Positions 10,207-22,100 of a stretch of 49,031 nucleotides of DNA are shown one piece after another. A program made the translations under genes and the position numbers. Below the pieces are notes generated by a model. It saw only the letters and a program-made list of their open reading frames with translations, made no database searches and was not told where the DNA came from. Every line of letters begins with the position of its first letter. The first letter of the stretch is position 1. Origin of the DNA: Vitrella brassicaformis (taxonomy: Eukaryota; Sar; Vitrellaceae). The stretch is taken from positions 267,718 through 316,748 of the forward strand of contig CDMY01000603.1 of assembly GCA_001179505.1 (NCBI GenBank). The letters run 5' to 3'.

Positions 10207-13200
10207 ACTTGGGCATAGACAGCGGAGGTAGGATGAGAAGGTGAATCTGTTGTCCTGCAGCTCCTCTGCAAGTGCATCTGACGCAAAGATGAACGCCACT
10301 TGATCGGAATCAACACGCCGACCGATGTCCTGCAAGAAAGAAAGGCAAATCCGATATATCGATGGCCATCCGGCAAGCATTGCAATCATGGCATACAGAG
10401 TGCCCGCCCACAGGACTAACTCACCCCTGGCCGTCTGCCCCTGGTTTCGTGTGTGGCCAGTGCTCGGACAAGCTCGTCCATCCCAATGACGCCGTCCTTG
10501 TCGACATCCATGGCGCAGAAGCACTCGTACGCATAAAGGGTGTCCACCCTGCTCAGACGCATCTTACCCCCTCCACCGCTCTTGCGCATCTCACAGGGGT
10601 GCGAGGGAGGAAGGAAGGGAGACACACACGCACACACACGAGCACACGCCATCCGCACCAATAAATACCTCGATCGGCCCTGCCTGGTACACACACATAC
10701 TGTCTGTCGTTTCTTGGAGGGTGCTGACGCGGCCTTCTTCGGCTGAGGTCGCTTGGCCAGAGGGTCGGCCCCGAGGTAGGTCCCGCACTTGGTGAAGACG
10801 CCGAACCGATGGTAGGTGCTGGGCGCTGATCACCAACAGACAGACAGACACCGACACTTCAGACATTCAATCTCCTATGGCTGGCTGCCCGGCGTGCCGT
10901 GCTTACGTACGTCGCTCGAATTGCCCCGCTGCGGGATCGACCCCGAGTGCGTGGACGTGCCTCTTGAGGTAGCGCTGCAAGTTGTCAAACCAGGGGCGAT
11001 CAGTCGCAGCCTCAAGAGCCCTCGACACGTCCTGAGGCAGACAGACAGAGAAGGAGAGGGAGAGGGAGAGAGCCCCCAAAGTCACCATGCATGGTACGTA
11101 TACACTTGCATGTAGGATGGACCACCCCACCCGGAGCGATGACGAACACCGCCTTCTCTCTGCCCCTCCCTCTTGCTGCTGCTGCTGCCCCTGGTCGTCT
11201 GCATCGTATGTCTTCCTTGCCACATGGCCAATGAGGTCACTCGATCGCGGCGACAGCGATGCCGTCGCAACGGACTCGGCCTTTGTCTCCTCTCCAGCAC
11301 TAATCTCATGTTCGTCGACCTTCACCCTGAGCTTCCTTTTCCTATGCGGAGCGGCGCCTTCTGACGGGTGTGGCGCTGTAGACGGCCGCTGTGATGGCGG
11401 GAGGGGGAGAGAGGGTGACGGTGAGGGGCTGCTGGGGGCACAGGAAGCTGACGACTGCACACACAGACGAGAGAGGGATACATGTGTGCATCAATGGGTG
11501 TGCTGTGTTGTTTGTGCTTTATCGGTTTCCCACCCCGGAGTAGGTCATCGAGAGGCTTGACTCCGACAGGAGTCTCATCCCATGTGGCGAAGGGGCCATG
11601 GTGGTTGCCGTCACAGGACGGCTCACCCACGCACCGCCCACATCGAAATCCACACCCACGCTGGAGCTCGATGACGACGGACGCGACTGTGTCTGTGTCT
11701 GCGTCTCCTTCTTGCCCGCGGTGCTGGTGCGCGGCGTCCAGGACTTCAATCTCAGATACACACTCTGAGCGTCCCTCATTCTGCTCGCCTCTTCCTCGTT
11801 GCTGCCTTCGTCCTGCACGCCTCTCGACAGCGCCTCAGGGACGGATGTGAGGAACAAGGACGGCTGGCGGCTCTGTTGCTGGTCCTGTGGATCGTCCTGC
11901 TCCCGCTGCTCGCCATGTATGCCGAGGACGCTCACCGGCCGCACAGATCTGTCCGACCGCCTCTGGCGGTGTTGGAAGAGCTGAAGGGGGTCCCCCTCAC
12001 GGCCCGTTGGGGTGGCCGGGACACTTCGGCATGTGGGTCCTGCTGCTGTCCGTGGGGGAAGGGGTGAGTGGAGTGCCACCATGGCGGGTGCATGTGGCTT
12101 ATGTCTCATCAGTGAAGGGTCTTGCAGGAGGGCCGGCCAGTGCCGCAGCAGGACGTACTGGTCGTGCCTCGGCGTCATGGGACAGTGGACCTGCAAAGGA
12201 CGGACTGTGTGTAGATATCGATTCTTTGTGATTCTACTGACGTACCTTGAGAAAAGCCCGGATGTCGGGATCATCCTCCGCCCATGTCTCAAAATCCCCC
12301 AGCGACACCGTGCCGCCTGCAAGTGGGCGAAGCAAGCATCCTCCTGTGGCCTTTGTCGTGTTTCCCGACATCTCACCATGTGTCCTGGAGCTGAGCATGG
12401 CGTTAAAGGCATCGCTGGCACACAGTTGAGCCTCCCATGGTGACGGCTGCGGCACCCCACAGTACCGACTCACACCTGATTGTGTGTGCATGACGACCAG
12501 GAGGTTGCTTACATCCATCCCACCTTATGTGTCCACTTTTCAGCTCACCTCTGAGGCAGCACTGTATGAGGCACTGTATCTCTTCAAAGGTCAGCTCGCC
12601 GCTTGTCGGCCACAGCCCCTCCCCCCCTTGTCCGTGCTCATCTTCGCCCTCCGCCCTTTTCGCCGCGTCGAAGAAGTCAAAGAGGAGCCGGAACTTGGCC
12701 TTGCGATGGGTCTTCGATAGCAAACACGACGTTAGAAAGACCTGTCATCACACACACCACAGAAAAACTTGAATGCCCTAACGAGGTTCGGCTTGATGCG
12801 TTGTCTTGCTCATGGCGCGCCCACCTCCCACGTGTCGACCATGTTTGGCTCTCTGTGTGGGGAAGACTGGGGCGCGTCTCGGGGAGAGGTCTGCAGTGAT
12901 CTGGGTGAGGCGCCGCTGCCCCTTCTGCCATCGGGAGTGGCGAATAAAGAGAACAGTGGCCGCCACTCACTCCCAGCTGCCTTTCGTGGCGACACACTAC
13001 TGTCATGTTTGCCACTGCTGCCGGGGCGGAGGGCGAGATTGAGGACCTGCTGGAAGAGCCGAAGGTTGCAGTATCGCATATGGCAGAGCTGAATCAGTGC
13101 CAAGCTGAAGGAGCAGATGGCATCGAGTGCCAGGTTGGTGATGGGGGACGTTGCGGGCGTCGGCTCGCGGGGCTGCAGCACCTGCGGGCCTAGGGGGAAG

Positions 13201-13220
13201 GCGCTGCCACTGTTGCCCAT
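7270..13220 (-). CDS. EF-hand protein with N-myristoylation signal
   Basis: Long multi-exon gene. The ATG at 13218-13220 opens MGNSGSAF, a good N-myristoylation consensus (Gly2, Ser6), so membrane anchoring is likely. An early calcium-sensor-like part has KFRLLFDFFD, GELTFEEIQCLI and SLGDFETWAEDDPDIRAFL, but its first loop is degenerate. After a long low-complexity exon (about 12190-11525) come two canonical loops: DVDKDGVIGMDE (near 10490) and DTDQDGLITGED (9920 and 9836, split by an intron). A Lys/Arg-rich helical stretch follows (9634-8820), then a Gln/His-rich tract at 8400-8360. The C-terminal part has a cysteine cluster CRCCPPC (near 8210) and ends KKTTRP at the stop 7270-7272. The splice from ...HKP to MLTRKN near 9634 is in phase, which supports one gene. 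A split into two genes near 9634, where an ATG begins the exon, cannot be excluded. The role is probably calcium-regulated cytoskeletal or ciliary function, by inference. Confidence 0.65.
10167..10194. repeat. (TCTG)7 microsatellite in an intron
   Basis: Seven uninterrupted TCTG units lie inside an intron of the EF-hand gene, just after its donor site on the minus strand. Confidence 0.95.
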
Positions 13221-13564
13221 TGCAAGAACTCCTTTGAGGCGTGTTTGAGGCAAGTTCTCCCTTCGGTTCTCTCACTTGGCCCCAGAGGGCGGCCCCCGCA
13301 TGAGGAGCCATCATTCGGTGTTGCCGTATGCAAGCAAAAGCATGGGAGTTCGAGCAGTCACCACGGACGGTCAAAAGTGCAGAAGACGGCCTACGATAGA
13401 CAGACAACCGCATGCAGACGACTCTGGTCCGGCCAGCCAGCCGGCCACGCAGTGAGTGAGGGAGCGAATCAAAAGCGAGAGGTCCGCTGGAAGGCGTGGG
13501 GTGACTCGGACCTGCAGGACATGCATGAAGGCCACAACAAACAAACAATGACACACGTCATCCA
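13221..13564. promoter_or_regulatory. intergenic, 5' region of the EF-hand gene
   Basis: 344 bp between two minus-strand genes. It must hold the EF-hand gene promoter and the 3' UTR of the upstream gene. I see no recognisable element. Confidence 0.4.
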
Positions 13565-15667
13565 TCAACAGGATCTGAAAGAGGTCACACCGTGGGTTGT
13601 CTCTTGCCTGAGGTTTGACTTCTGAAGGACGACCGAGGGCATTGGATTGGCATAGTCCTGCAAATGAGGCGACCTAACACACACACACACACACACATAC
13701 ACACACGTACACACACATAAGGCCAGGCCTTCAAGCCATCCCATTGTCATTTAGTGCCGGCATGGAGTGCACTGGCTGACCTCCATGGTGGCGGGACGTC
13801 GCCGGCGGCCTCTTCACCCTCAACCACGCCCCTCTTCCGCACTTGGACGGGCGGCGCAGGCGACTCCATGTACGCGGGGTACTTGGACAGCGTCGCAAGC
13901 TTTCCCTGCCATACCATACACACACACATGTACATGTGTGTACGTGTTGTGCCTGGGCGGGGCGGAGTGTGTCTGCACTGCACTGCATAGCTACGAACCC
14001 TTTTGGAGGGGTTGACGGGAATGAAGGGGCGGTCGTGCTTGATGGTGAAGGGGTAATGCGGCTCGGTGTACGGGCGCTGACACAGACAGAGGGATACAGA
14101 GAGAGAGGGGTAGAGACCAACAAGCGAAGAAAGAAGGTCTTGGATGTTTCTGCGTGTGCGTGTGCGATGGAAGAGAGAGAGAGGGAGAGTGCTGTGCTGT
14201 GTCTTGATTACCTACCGGTATGCCACAGGGCTCATCGTGCCGGTATAGATCGCTATTCTTGGTGAAGTTGACGCCAGCTGCACACACAGACAAGGGAGGG
14301 AGGGCAGAGGCGCGTAAATAAGACTGCACAGGCTGCGTGCATTCTATACATATATTGCATCCTCACTCACTTGCACACATGGACTTGAAGGGCGGTATGT
14401 CCTTGGTCTTCTCTTTCTGCGCCTTGAGCTCCGCAAGCCTGCAAATCCAATTAATTCGGACACAGACAGACAGATGCAGAGAGACGCCTGATGGCGTCTG
14501 ATGTACATCCTTGCCTTCCTACCGTTGCCATCGCCTTGTCTCATAGTCTTCTGGGACGTGCTCGGGCAACTTGGAAAACAGCACACCGGGCACAAGGGTC
14601 CCGCCACCGCCCTTCTTGGCTGGACTGGTGAACACACCTCGGGGAACTGACGGTACGGCAAGGGTATAGGGCAAGATGGCATGACGACGGCAAATGGGTA
14701 GTTTGTTGTTGCGGGCGTCAGTCACCATTTGCCCCCCTGCCCACCGGTGTATTCCTTGTATTTTGCGTAGAGGTCTTTGGGGTCCGGGGCTGTCGACCCT
14801 TGATAAACATACGGGAAGTCCAGCTTGTTCAAGCTGAAGCAAACAGGCAAAGAGGCAAAGAGGCAATACGTCCGTCATGATGGGCCTCTCATGTCACGTC
14901 ACTCACCTGCGCCTAATGTTGCCTCCAGGCTTGAACCTGTGGTCGGGGTCTATCGGCGTCAGCCTTCGTCTGCACCCCAACCCCAACCCCACCCCCATGC
15001 CCACAGATGAAGTCAAGGTAGGTCTGATGCCGATGGCTCTTCCAGCCGAGCCATATGCCTGCCTACCGTGCTTGTCTCTTGAGCGGGTCGACATAGGGGT
15101 CTCCCACGGCGAGTGGCGTGATGACGGAGAAAAAGGCGTCCTTGGTGTTGCCCTTCTTGCCCTTCCCCACTAGGAAGCCCTTGAGCGCCGGCTGCTCCTC
15201 CTCTCCAGTGCCCTCGCGTCTCGCCTCTGCCAGCCAGAGATGAAGCGACGACAGGATTGCACTTCGCGTGTGTGTTCTTTGCTGGCTGGCTGGCTGACTT
15301 CTGACGACTTGTCTTGGGGCATAGGAGTCGTCGCCACAGCAGTTGGGGGCCTGAAGGACGGGACGGGCAGAGAGAGGGAGGCGCATTATTCTCTTTCTCA
15401 TGCGCTTTGATGACTGGCTGGCTGACCGTGTAGGAGAAGTAGCCGTGTCTTGGCCTGCGTGTGCATCATGCGTCAATCAAAGAGGGAGGCAGGCAAAGAC
15501 GATGCCCCCTCCCCGTTTGCGTGGGTTTGTGGGATTGTCTGATTGTGTGATTGTGTGTTTGTGTCTGGCGGCCTTGCTTACACCATGGATGTGGTGTACA
15601 CATCTTCGATGTGTTTCTGCATCTTGGCGGCATTCTTGGCCTGCCGCTCCTCAGGGGACGACGGCAT
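13565..15667 (-). CDS. CFAP96/DUF4586-like candidate ciliary protein
   Basis: About ten small exons. The ATG at 15665-15667 opens MPSSPEERQAKNAAK and the stop is at 13565-13567. In order: DSYAPRQ, ALKGFLVGKGKKGNTKDAFF, GDPYVDPLKR, DHRFKPGGNIRR and KLDFPYVYQGSTAPDPK. Then come PRGVFTSPAKKGGGGTLVPG, KSMCAAGVNFTKNSDLY, YTEPHYPFTIKHDRPFIPVN and TLSKYPAYMESP. The order of short Gly/Pro/Lys blocks (GDPY; FxPGG; tNPaKKGtGy; DLY) resembles my memory of the vertebrate C4orf47/CFAP96 proteins, which are cilium/basal-body associated. The match is by pattern, not by alignment. There are no membrane segments and no enzyme motif. It could instead be a different microtubule inner protein with similar repeats. 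Confidence 0.5.
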
Positions 15668-16195
15668 GATGGACAAATGGATGGATGGATGGCTTCCTCA
15701 CCAAAGGGAAGAATCTGTAGACAAGCACACGGCAGTCCGGCCCGCATTATCTTTCCAACCTGCTCGTGGCCTCCTCTCCCCTCTCGTGCCGTCGTTACCT
15801 CAGGGCAGCCTCTCGGTTTCACCCTCTTCTGCCGGGCCTCTTCCTGTCGAGACCTTGGGATGGGTTGAGGGGCGAAGGGAAAAAGCACGTGGATGAGTCT
15901 GCGACAAGAGGCTCCAAGCCTTCAGGGCCCTGGAGTGCTGGATTTTCCCGTTCCTTCTGCGCTCGCCCCCTAGACTCTGATAATAAGCTCGCAAAATGCG
16001 GATCGCATTCGCGCTGAGGGAATCGAACATTCCGGTGGCGTGCTCAGTCTCCTGTCGATGTCCTGAGCCCGTCTGATCCATCCTGGCTGCGTCCAGATTG
16101 AGATTTCGACGTAGCCCTGCCGCCCAACCAACCTTGAGTAGTGGTTGGCGCCCATCTGTGTGCTCGGCCCTGCGTGCGTGGCCTAGAGGGTGACG
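15668..16195. promoter_or_regulatory. divergent promoter region, CFAP96-like / SIN3
   Basis: 528 bp between divergent starts. It contains AAGCTCGCAAAATGCG at 15985-16000, the clearest instance of the GCAAA motif seen in other divergent gaps. No RNA gene was found; a weak T-arm-like hairpin at about 16018-16035 is not part of a tRNA. Confidence 0.45.
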
Positions 16196-19100
16196 ATGGC
16201 AGCCGAGCCCGAGAAGTCGCTGCGTGTGTCTGACGCCAAGGGGTACCTGGCGCGGGTCAAGGAAATCTTTGAGCGCGACAAGGATGAGGTGCGCTACGGC
16301 AAGTTCCTGGAAATCATGAAGGACTTCAAAGAGCACAGGTGAGTCAGTGGGGCGAGTGAAATGAGATGAGATGCGCACCAAACACTGCACTCACTTGACA
16401 CGTCCGTCTCTCACGCCCCGACCCATCGCCACACGTGCTTGTGTGCGTTGTGTGTGTGTGAATGCGTGATGCTTGTGGCAGGATTGACACCACCGGTGTG
16501 ATTCTGCGTGTGTCGGATCTCTTCAAGGGGCAGGACGACCTCATCAGCGAGTTTAATCGCTTCCTCCCAAAGGAGCTGCAGACGGCCATCAACAAAGCCA
16601 AGGAGCAGAACGCTGCATCAGCATCAGCATCAGCATCGGCATCGTCCGTCCCGCCCGCTGCTGCAGCTGCTGCGGCCGCGGCGGCCGCGTCATCGGCGTC
16701 TGGAGCACCTGACGCGCAGGCGCGTCAGCAGGAGTTCCTGCGGCAGATGGAGGAGGAGGGTCAGGCCGCCAGCAGCGGCACCGGTGGCCTGGCGGGGAAG
16801 ATTGTGCAGCGGAAGGTGAGTCAGTTGTCATGTCATGTGGGCGAAGCAGACACGCATCCATCGATCGAATCAATCGCATTGACCTGACTGACTCATTAAT
16901 TGTGTGGCTACCTGGCCTGGCTGGGGGTAGGTTGGAGCGTCGCGTGAGGGGGCATCGGATCAGCAGCAGAGAGGGGCGGCCAAGGGCGCTGGGGTGAGGG
17001 AAGGAGCAATGCACACGCAAGATGCTGATTGTCATGCGGCCACATGGATAAGTCCATCTATCTGCGTGTGCATGTGTGTCATGTGTGTGTCTTCAGGAGC
17101 CTCGTGAGGTGGATTATGACCATGCCATCGACTATGTGAAGCGCGTCAAGGTCGTCAGCCAGCCACGGACAGCCGAGCTGGGTATGTATGTATGTGGGTG
17201 GGGTATGCGCCTATTTTTGTGTAGGTGGTTGCCCCTGAGGTGTATGACCGTTTCATCTACATCCTGCAAACCTACCAGCTGCAGCAGAAGTCCATCAGGG
17301 AGGTCTACACAGGTGGGTGGGTGGGTGGGTGGGGATGCCAAGAGGAATGGGTGGAGGGATGGACGGCTGATTGACTGATTGAGTGATCCATGATTGATCT
17401 CTATCTCTTAGAGGTGCGGAACTTGATGCGCCCCCACCCCCGGATGCTCGGAGAGTTCTGCCAGTTCCTGCCTGACTTCCAGGCGGTACGCACGCACACA
17501 CCATGCCGTGGACACACAGCAGCAATGTCTGTCCATCCCATCCACGCGTCCTGTCACGCTTACCAGGTGCACAAGGAGGTGACAGCGCGCGAGGCGGAGC
17601 TGCGTGCCCAGGGCCACACGGCGTACAATCCCATGCTGCCCATGATGAGCGGAAAGGACGACGAAGACGCTATCAAAGGTCAGTCGGTCTGGGTGGACGG
17701 ACGGACGACGCCTGTTGCGTTCGTTGCATTCAATGGCCCATGACATGTGTGTCAGGCCCGCCGATGACGCTCCCTTCAGTGGATGAGGAGGATGAAATGA
17801 TGGGGGACCAGCCGCAGAGGAAGTCGTCAAGGGACAGACACAGACCGCCACCACTCAAGATCGGAGCCAAAAAGGTCAGTGAGTGAGGATGCACTCATGC
17901 GCACATGAATGGATGGATGGATGGCATCCGTGTCCATGTGTGTGTGTGTGTTCTCCGCAGGGTGGCGATGAGTTGGCGACTCCGTCAGAGATGGAACTGT
18001 CCATGGCACTCAAGGGCAGGCGGCTCATGGCCAAGAGGCAAGCACTCGAGTGCGTGCGTGCGTGAGCAGACCAGACAGACGATGGCAGGAACCAACAGGC
18101 CCAGGCCAACACCCACCCCCTTTCGTATGCGCCCCTTGAATGCGCGTGTGTGTGTGCAGTGGTGCTGTGCGTGATTTCGACGGGTATGACGCCGATGAGG
18201 AGGAGCAGGAGGAGTCCGAGGAGCGCATGGAGGTCGAACACAAAGCCATCGACATCAACGCATGTGGGTATCCACGCCACGCCCCGCCACACAAGCGTTC
18301 ACAAGCATCTGTGTGTGTCTGTGTCTGTGTGTCGTTTGCTGTGTGCAGGTCTGTCTATGTCCCGGGGCGAGCGGCTGTTTTGGGAGGCTCTCAAGAACTG
18401 CATGGACGAGTGAGATGAGCACGCAACGCACAGATCAGATGCCTGAGTGCATCCATGCCATGCCATGGCGGGCCCTCCTCTGTCGTGCAGGCACCGCTAC
18501 GCCTGTCTGGCCAAGCTGGTGAAGCTCTACGTCGTGGGCATCATCAGCGCACGCGAAATGCTCGACGTCTGCAAGAAGGTCATCGACTTCTCCGTTCTGT
18601 AAGCCAACACTTCCCCAATCTCACTCACACCACACCCACATCGCCCCGCATAAGCGTGTGCGTGATTGTGTATGTCATGTCAGTGGCTCGGATGTGTACC
18701 AGCATTTCCGGAAGATGATCGTGACTCGCGAGTCTGCGCGGCGGCGGCACTCGTACTTCTGCCTGTCGGTGTCCCAGATCGACACCAGTGCGGCCGCCAA
18801 GAGCGGCGACAGCTACAGGCTGCTGCCCAAGGACTTCCCCCAGATGGTACATACGCATCGCATCCCCGCCCCGCGTGTGTGTGATGGATGCGTGTGGATG
18901 GGATCGCGTATGTGGTGTGTGTGAGTGGTGTGTGCAGTACTGCAGCGGTCGTGATGCGCTGTGCAAGACGGTGCTGCAGGATTCGTGGATATCAATCCCA
19001 CAGGTGAATTAATTCTCACATACATGACATGACGTCCACGCGCGAGGGAGATGAGATCCACAAGACGCATTCCTTCCTTCGTGCGCGTCGCGTCATTTTC

Positions 19101-22100
19101 AACACTCTCGCTTGCAGGGTTCGGAGGACTTCTCCTTCCGCCACATGCGGCGCAATGAGTACGAGGAGCAGATGTTCAAGACTGAGGACGAGCGCTTTGA
19201 GCTGGACATGATCATCGAACCAAACCAGTCAAGTCAGTCAGCCACCCAACACATGCAACCGATGGGTGGACGGATGGATGGATGGATGTGTCCATGGTTC
19301 CTCTGTGTGTGTGTGCCTGTCTGTCTGTCTGTCTGTCTGTTCAGCGATCAAGGTGTTGGAGCCGATCGCAGAGGAGCTCAGGCAGATGCCCCTCGCCGAC
19401 CGCGACATGTACAAGCTGGAGAGAAACCCCTTCAACGACACGCACCTCAACGCCATCCGCCGCATCTACGGCGACCACGGTGTGGAGATCCTGCAGCTGC
19501 TGCGGCGCAACCCCAAGGGGACGGTGCCGGTCATCCTCAGCCGTCTTCGGCAGAAGCAGGAGGAGTGGACCGGCGCGAGGGCCAGGATGAACGAGGGCCA
19601 GTGGCGGGACGTCATGAAGAATAACTACTTCAAGAGCTTTGACCATAGATCTTTCTACTTTAGGCAACAGGTACGTAGGGAGGTACCTACCTCTGTCTGG
19701 GTGGCTGTCTGTCTGTCTGTCTGTCTTTCTGAGGCGTGGGAGTATGCGTGTCTCTCTGGTGTGCTTCGGTCTGTTCCTTTCGTTTAGGACAAGCGTCACA
19801 CGAACGTCAAGGCGTTTCTGGCTGACGTACGGAAGCGGTATGCGCAGATCAGAGGCGCACCAACCGCCGAGGGAGACGAGGAGGAGGAAGGTGGGTAGAC
19901 ACGAACGAAACCCAACACAGACAGTATCACTCACGGTAGGTGTGATGGATGCGAATGCTCGATGGGCTGTGCCCACAGGTCACCATGGCGTGCCGATCGT
20001 CAAGAAGCACAAGGAGGATGAAGACGAAGAGGCGGAGGAGAACGGTACCTACGGACGCATTCACACCACATCACACCACATGTGTGTTGTGTTGCTGCAA
20101 TCAATCAATGGTCGATGTCTGTCTGTGTCTGTGTCTGTGTGCGACCAGAGGAGATCGACCAGGCCATATCGATGACCTTCTCCCCCAAGAGCGAGATGAA
20201 GAAGAGGCGCGACTCCCTCACACACCTGCCACTCACTGAGGTAGGTACACGCCTGCCTGTCTTGAGTGAAGTGAAGCACATACCTTTTCAAGGACGGACG
20301 ATCGTGGCCATCGGTAAATGTGGCCGTGCGTGGGTCCCCGTCGGCTTGTTTGTTTGTTTGTGTGCAGGCTGACGAGCAGCAGGCCACACAGGCCAAGGAA
20401 ACTGAGGTGGGCGGGGCGGGCGACAGACAATTCCTCTGTGTAGTGAGTGGATGGTCGGACTGACTCATGTTGTGTCTATCTATTGTCTGTCTCAGTATCC
20501 GCCAGAGTTCACCTTCAACATGCCCATAATGCAGCTGCACGAGGACGTGCTGGACATGATGCTGTACGTCGCGGAGAAACAGTCATACAGCACCACTGGA
20601 ATGAAGGTCCGTGCACGCCGGTGCCTGCCTGTGAAATGTGGGTGCATTGGACACTGCACACGCTCACCCCCCCCACTCTCTATATTCTGCCAGATACGGT
20701 ATTACCTCAACTCCGTTGTGCGCGACTTCATCCTGCCTGACAGAGGGGTACAGCACCCACCCACACAGACAGACAGACACCCACTGCTTCAAGCGCACGC
20801 ATCGATTACCTACCGTTTGTCTGTCTGTGTCTGTCTGTGCCCCCCAGCTGCAACCAGATCAGATGAGGTCCCGCCGCGGCGCCCCCCCAGTGGGAACCCG
20901 CTTCAAGGTCCCCAAATACGAGAGGAGGGACCGAGACGAAGACGAGTCCATGCAGCCCTCTCAACAATCGCAGCAGGGTCAGTCAGTGGACCTGACGACC
21001 CCTCCCCTTACCAAACACGTATGTATGTCGTCCATCTGTGTGTGTGTGTGTGTGTGTGATATCCTTCAGGCGAGAGCCAGGCCGGTGGTGGGACGTTCCC
21101 CGGCCCGTCGCCCGCTGTGCGTGTGACCCCGCCGGAGGGTGGTGCTGCGGCGCCAGTGGCAGCACGAGCAGCAGCAGCAGCAGCTGCTGCTGCAGCTGCA
21201 GCCTCTGCCGGTGGTGGTGGGAGGAGGGGTGACGAGGTGGAGGTCGTCATCAGCAACAATGACGAGGTCAGCACGGAGGATGGCTGGGGCATGGCATGGC
21301 ATGGACGGATACTGACTCATAGTGTGATGCGTTGTTGTGTACGCTGTGTGGTCGGATGGATGGATGGATGTGGTGCAGCCGACTCCTGGGCCTGGCCCTG
21401 CGCCCAAGAGGCCACCACAGCAGCAAATACAGGTCGATTCCTGCCTCTGCGTGGATACGCCCACACACACAGGTGTTTATCATACCTGCCTGCCTGTGTC
21501 TGTGGTGTGGTCTTTCTCTCTCTCAGCCCGCTCCCTCCGCCGCTCTCCAGGCTCCTCCAGCAGATGGGTACGTAAGCATCGCATCTGCATCGTGGAAACA
21601 GCGAGCGACATGTTGTTTCTCTGTCTGTTGTGCATGCATATGTTTCAGTTTGCGGACTCAGACGCGGTCGGACGGCTCGGTGCCCACACCGCCAGAAGAG
21701 AAAGAGGTACACACGTGGGCTGGGTGGGAGGGTGGGAGGGAGGGGTAGGTATCCCTGCGATGGATGCATCCTGTTTACTTTGTGTGTGTGTGTGTGTGTG
21801 TGTGGGCGTGTCGGTCAGGTGGCCCCGAAGCTGGTACCGCTGGACAGCAGGTACGGCCTGAAGCACCTGTGGGGATACCAGAGCCACACCAAACCCACAC
21901 GCGCATTCGGTCAGCACCCTCCCCCCCTAATGAGCCCTTCACCTATGTGTCCATCCATCCATCCATCCGTCTGCTCTCTCTCGTCGCGTGCGTGCAGCCC
22001 CGCCACCTCCCTCCGGCGCGCCCCCATCCAGCGCCGTCAGCGGGCCCTTCAAGCTGCATCGGGAAGACAATGGCGGACAACTGCCTGCTGCTGCTGGTGC

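Noticed and set aside
16018-16035. tRNA T-arm-like GAATGTTCGATTC on the minus strand
   Set aside because: No matching acceptor stem or anticodon arm could be placed around it.
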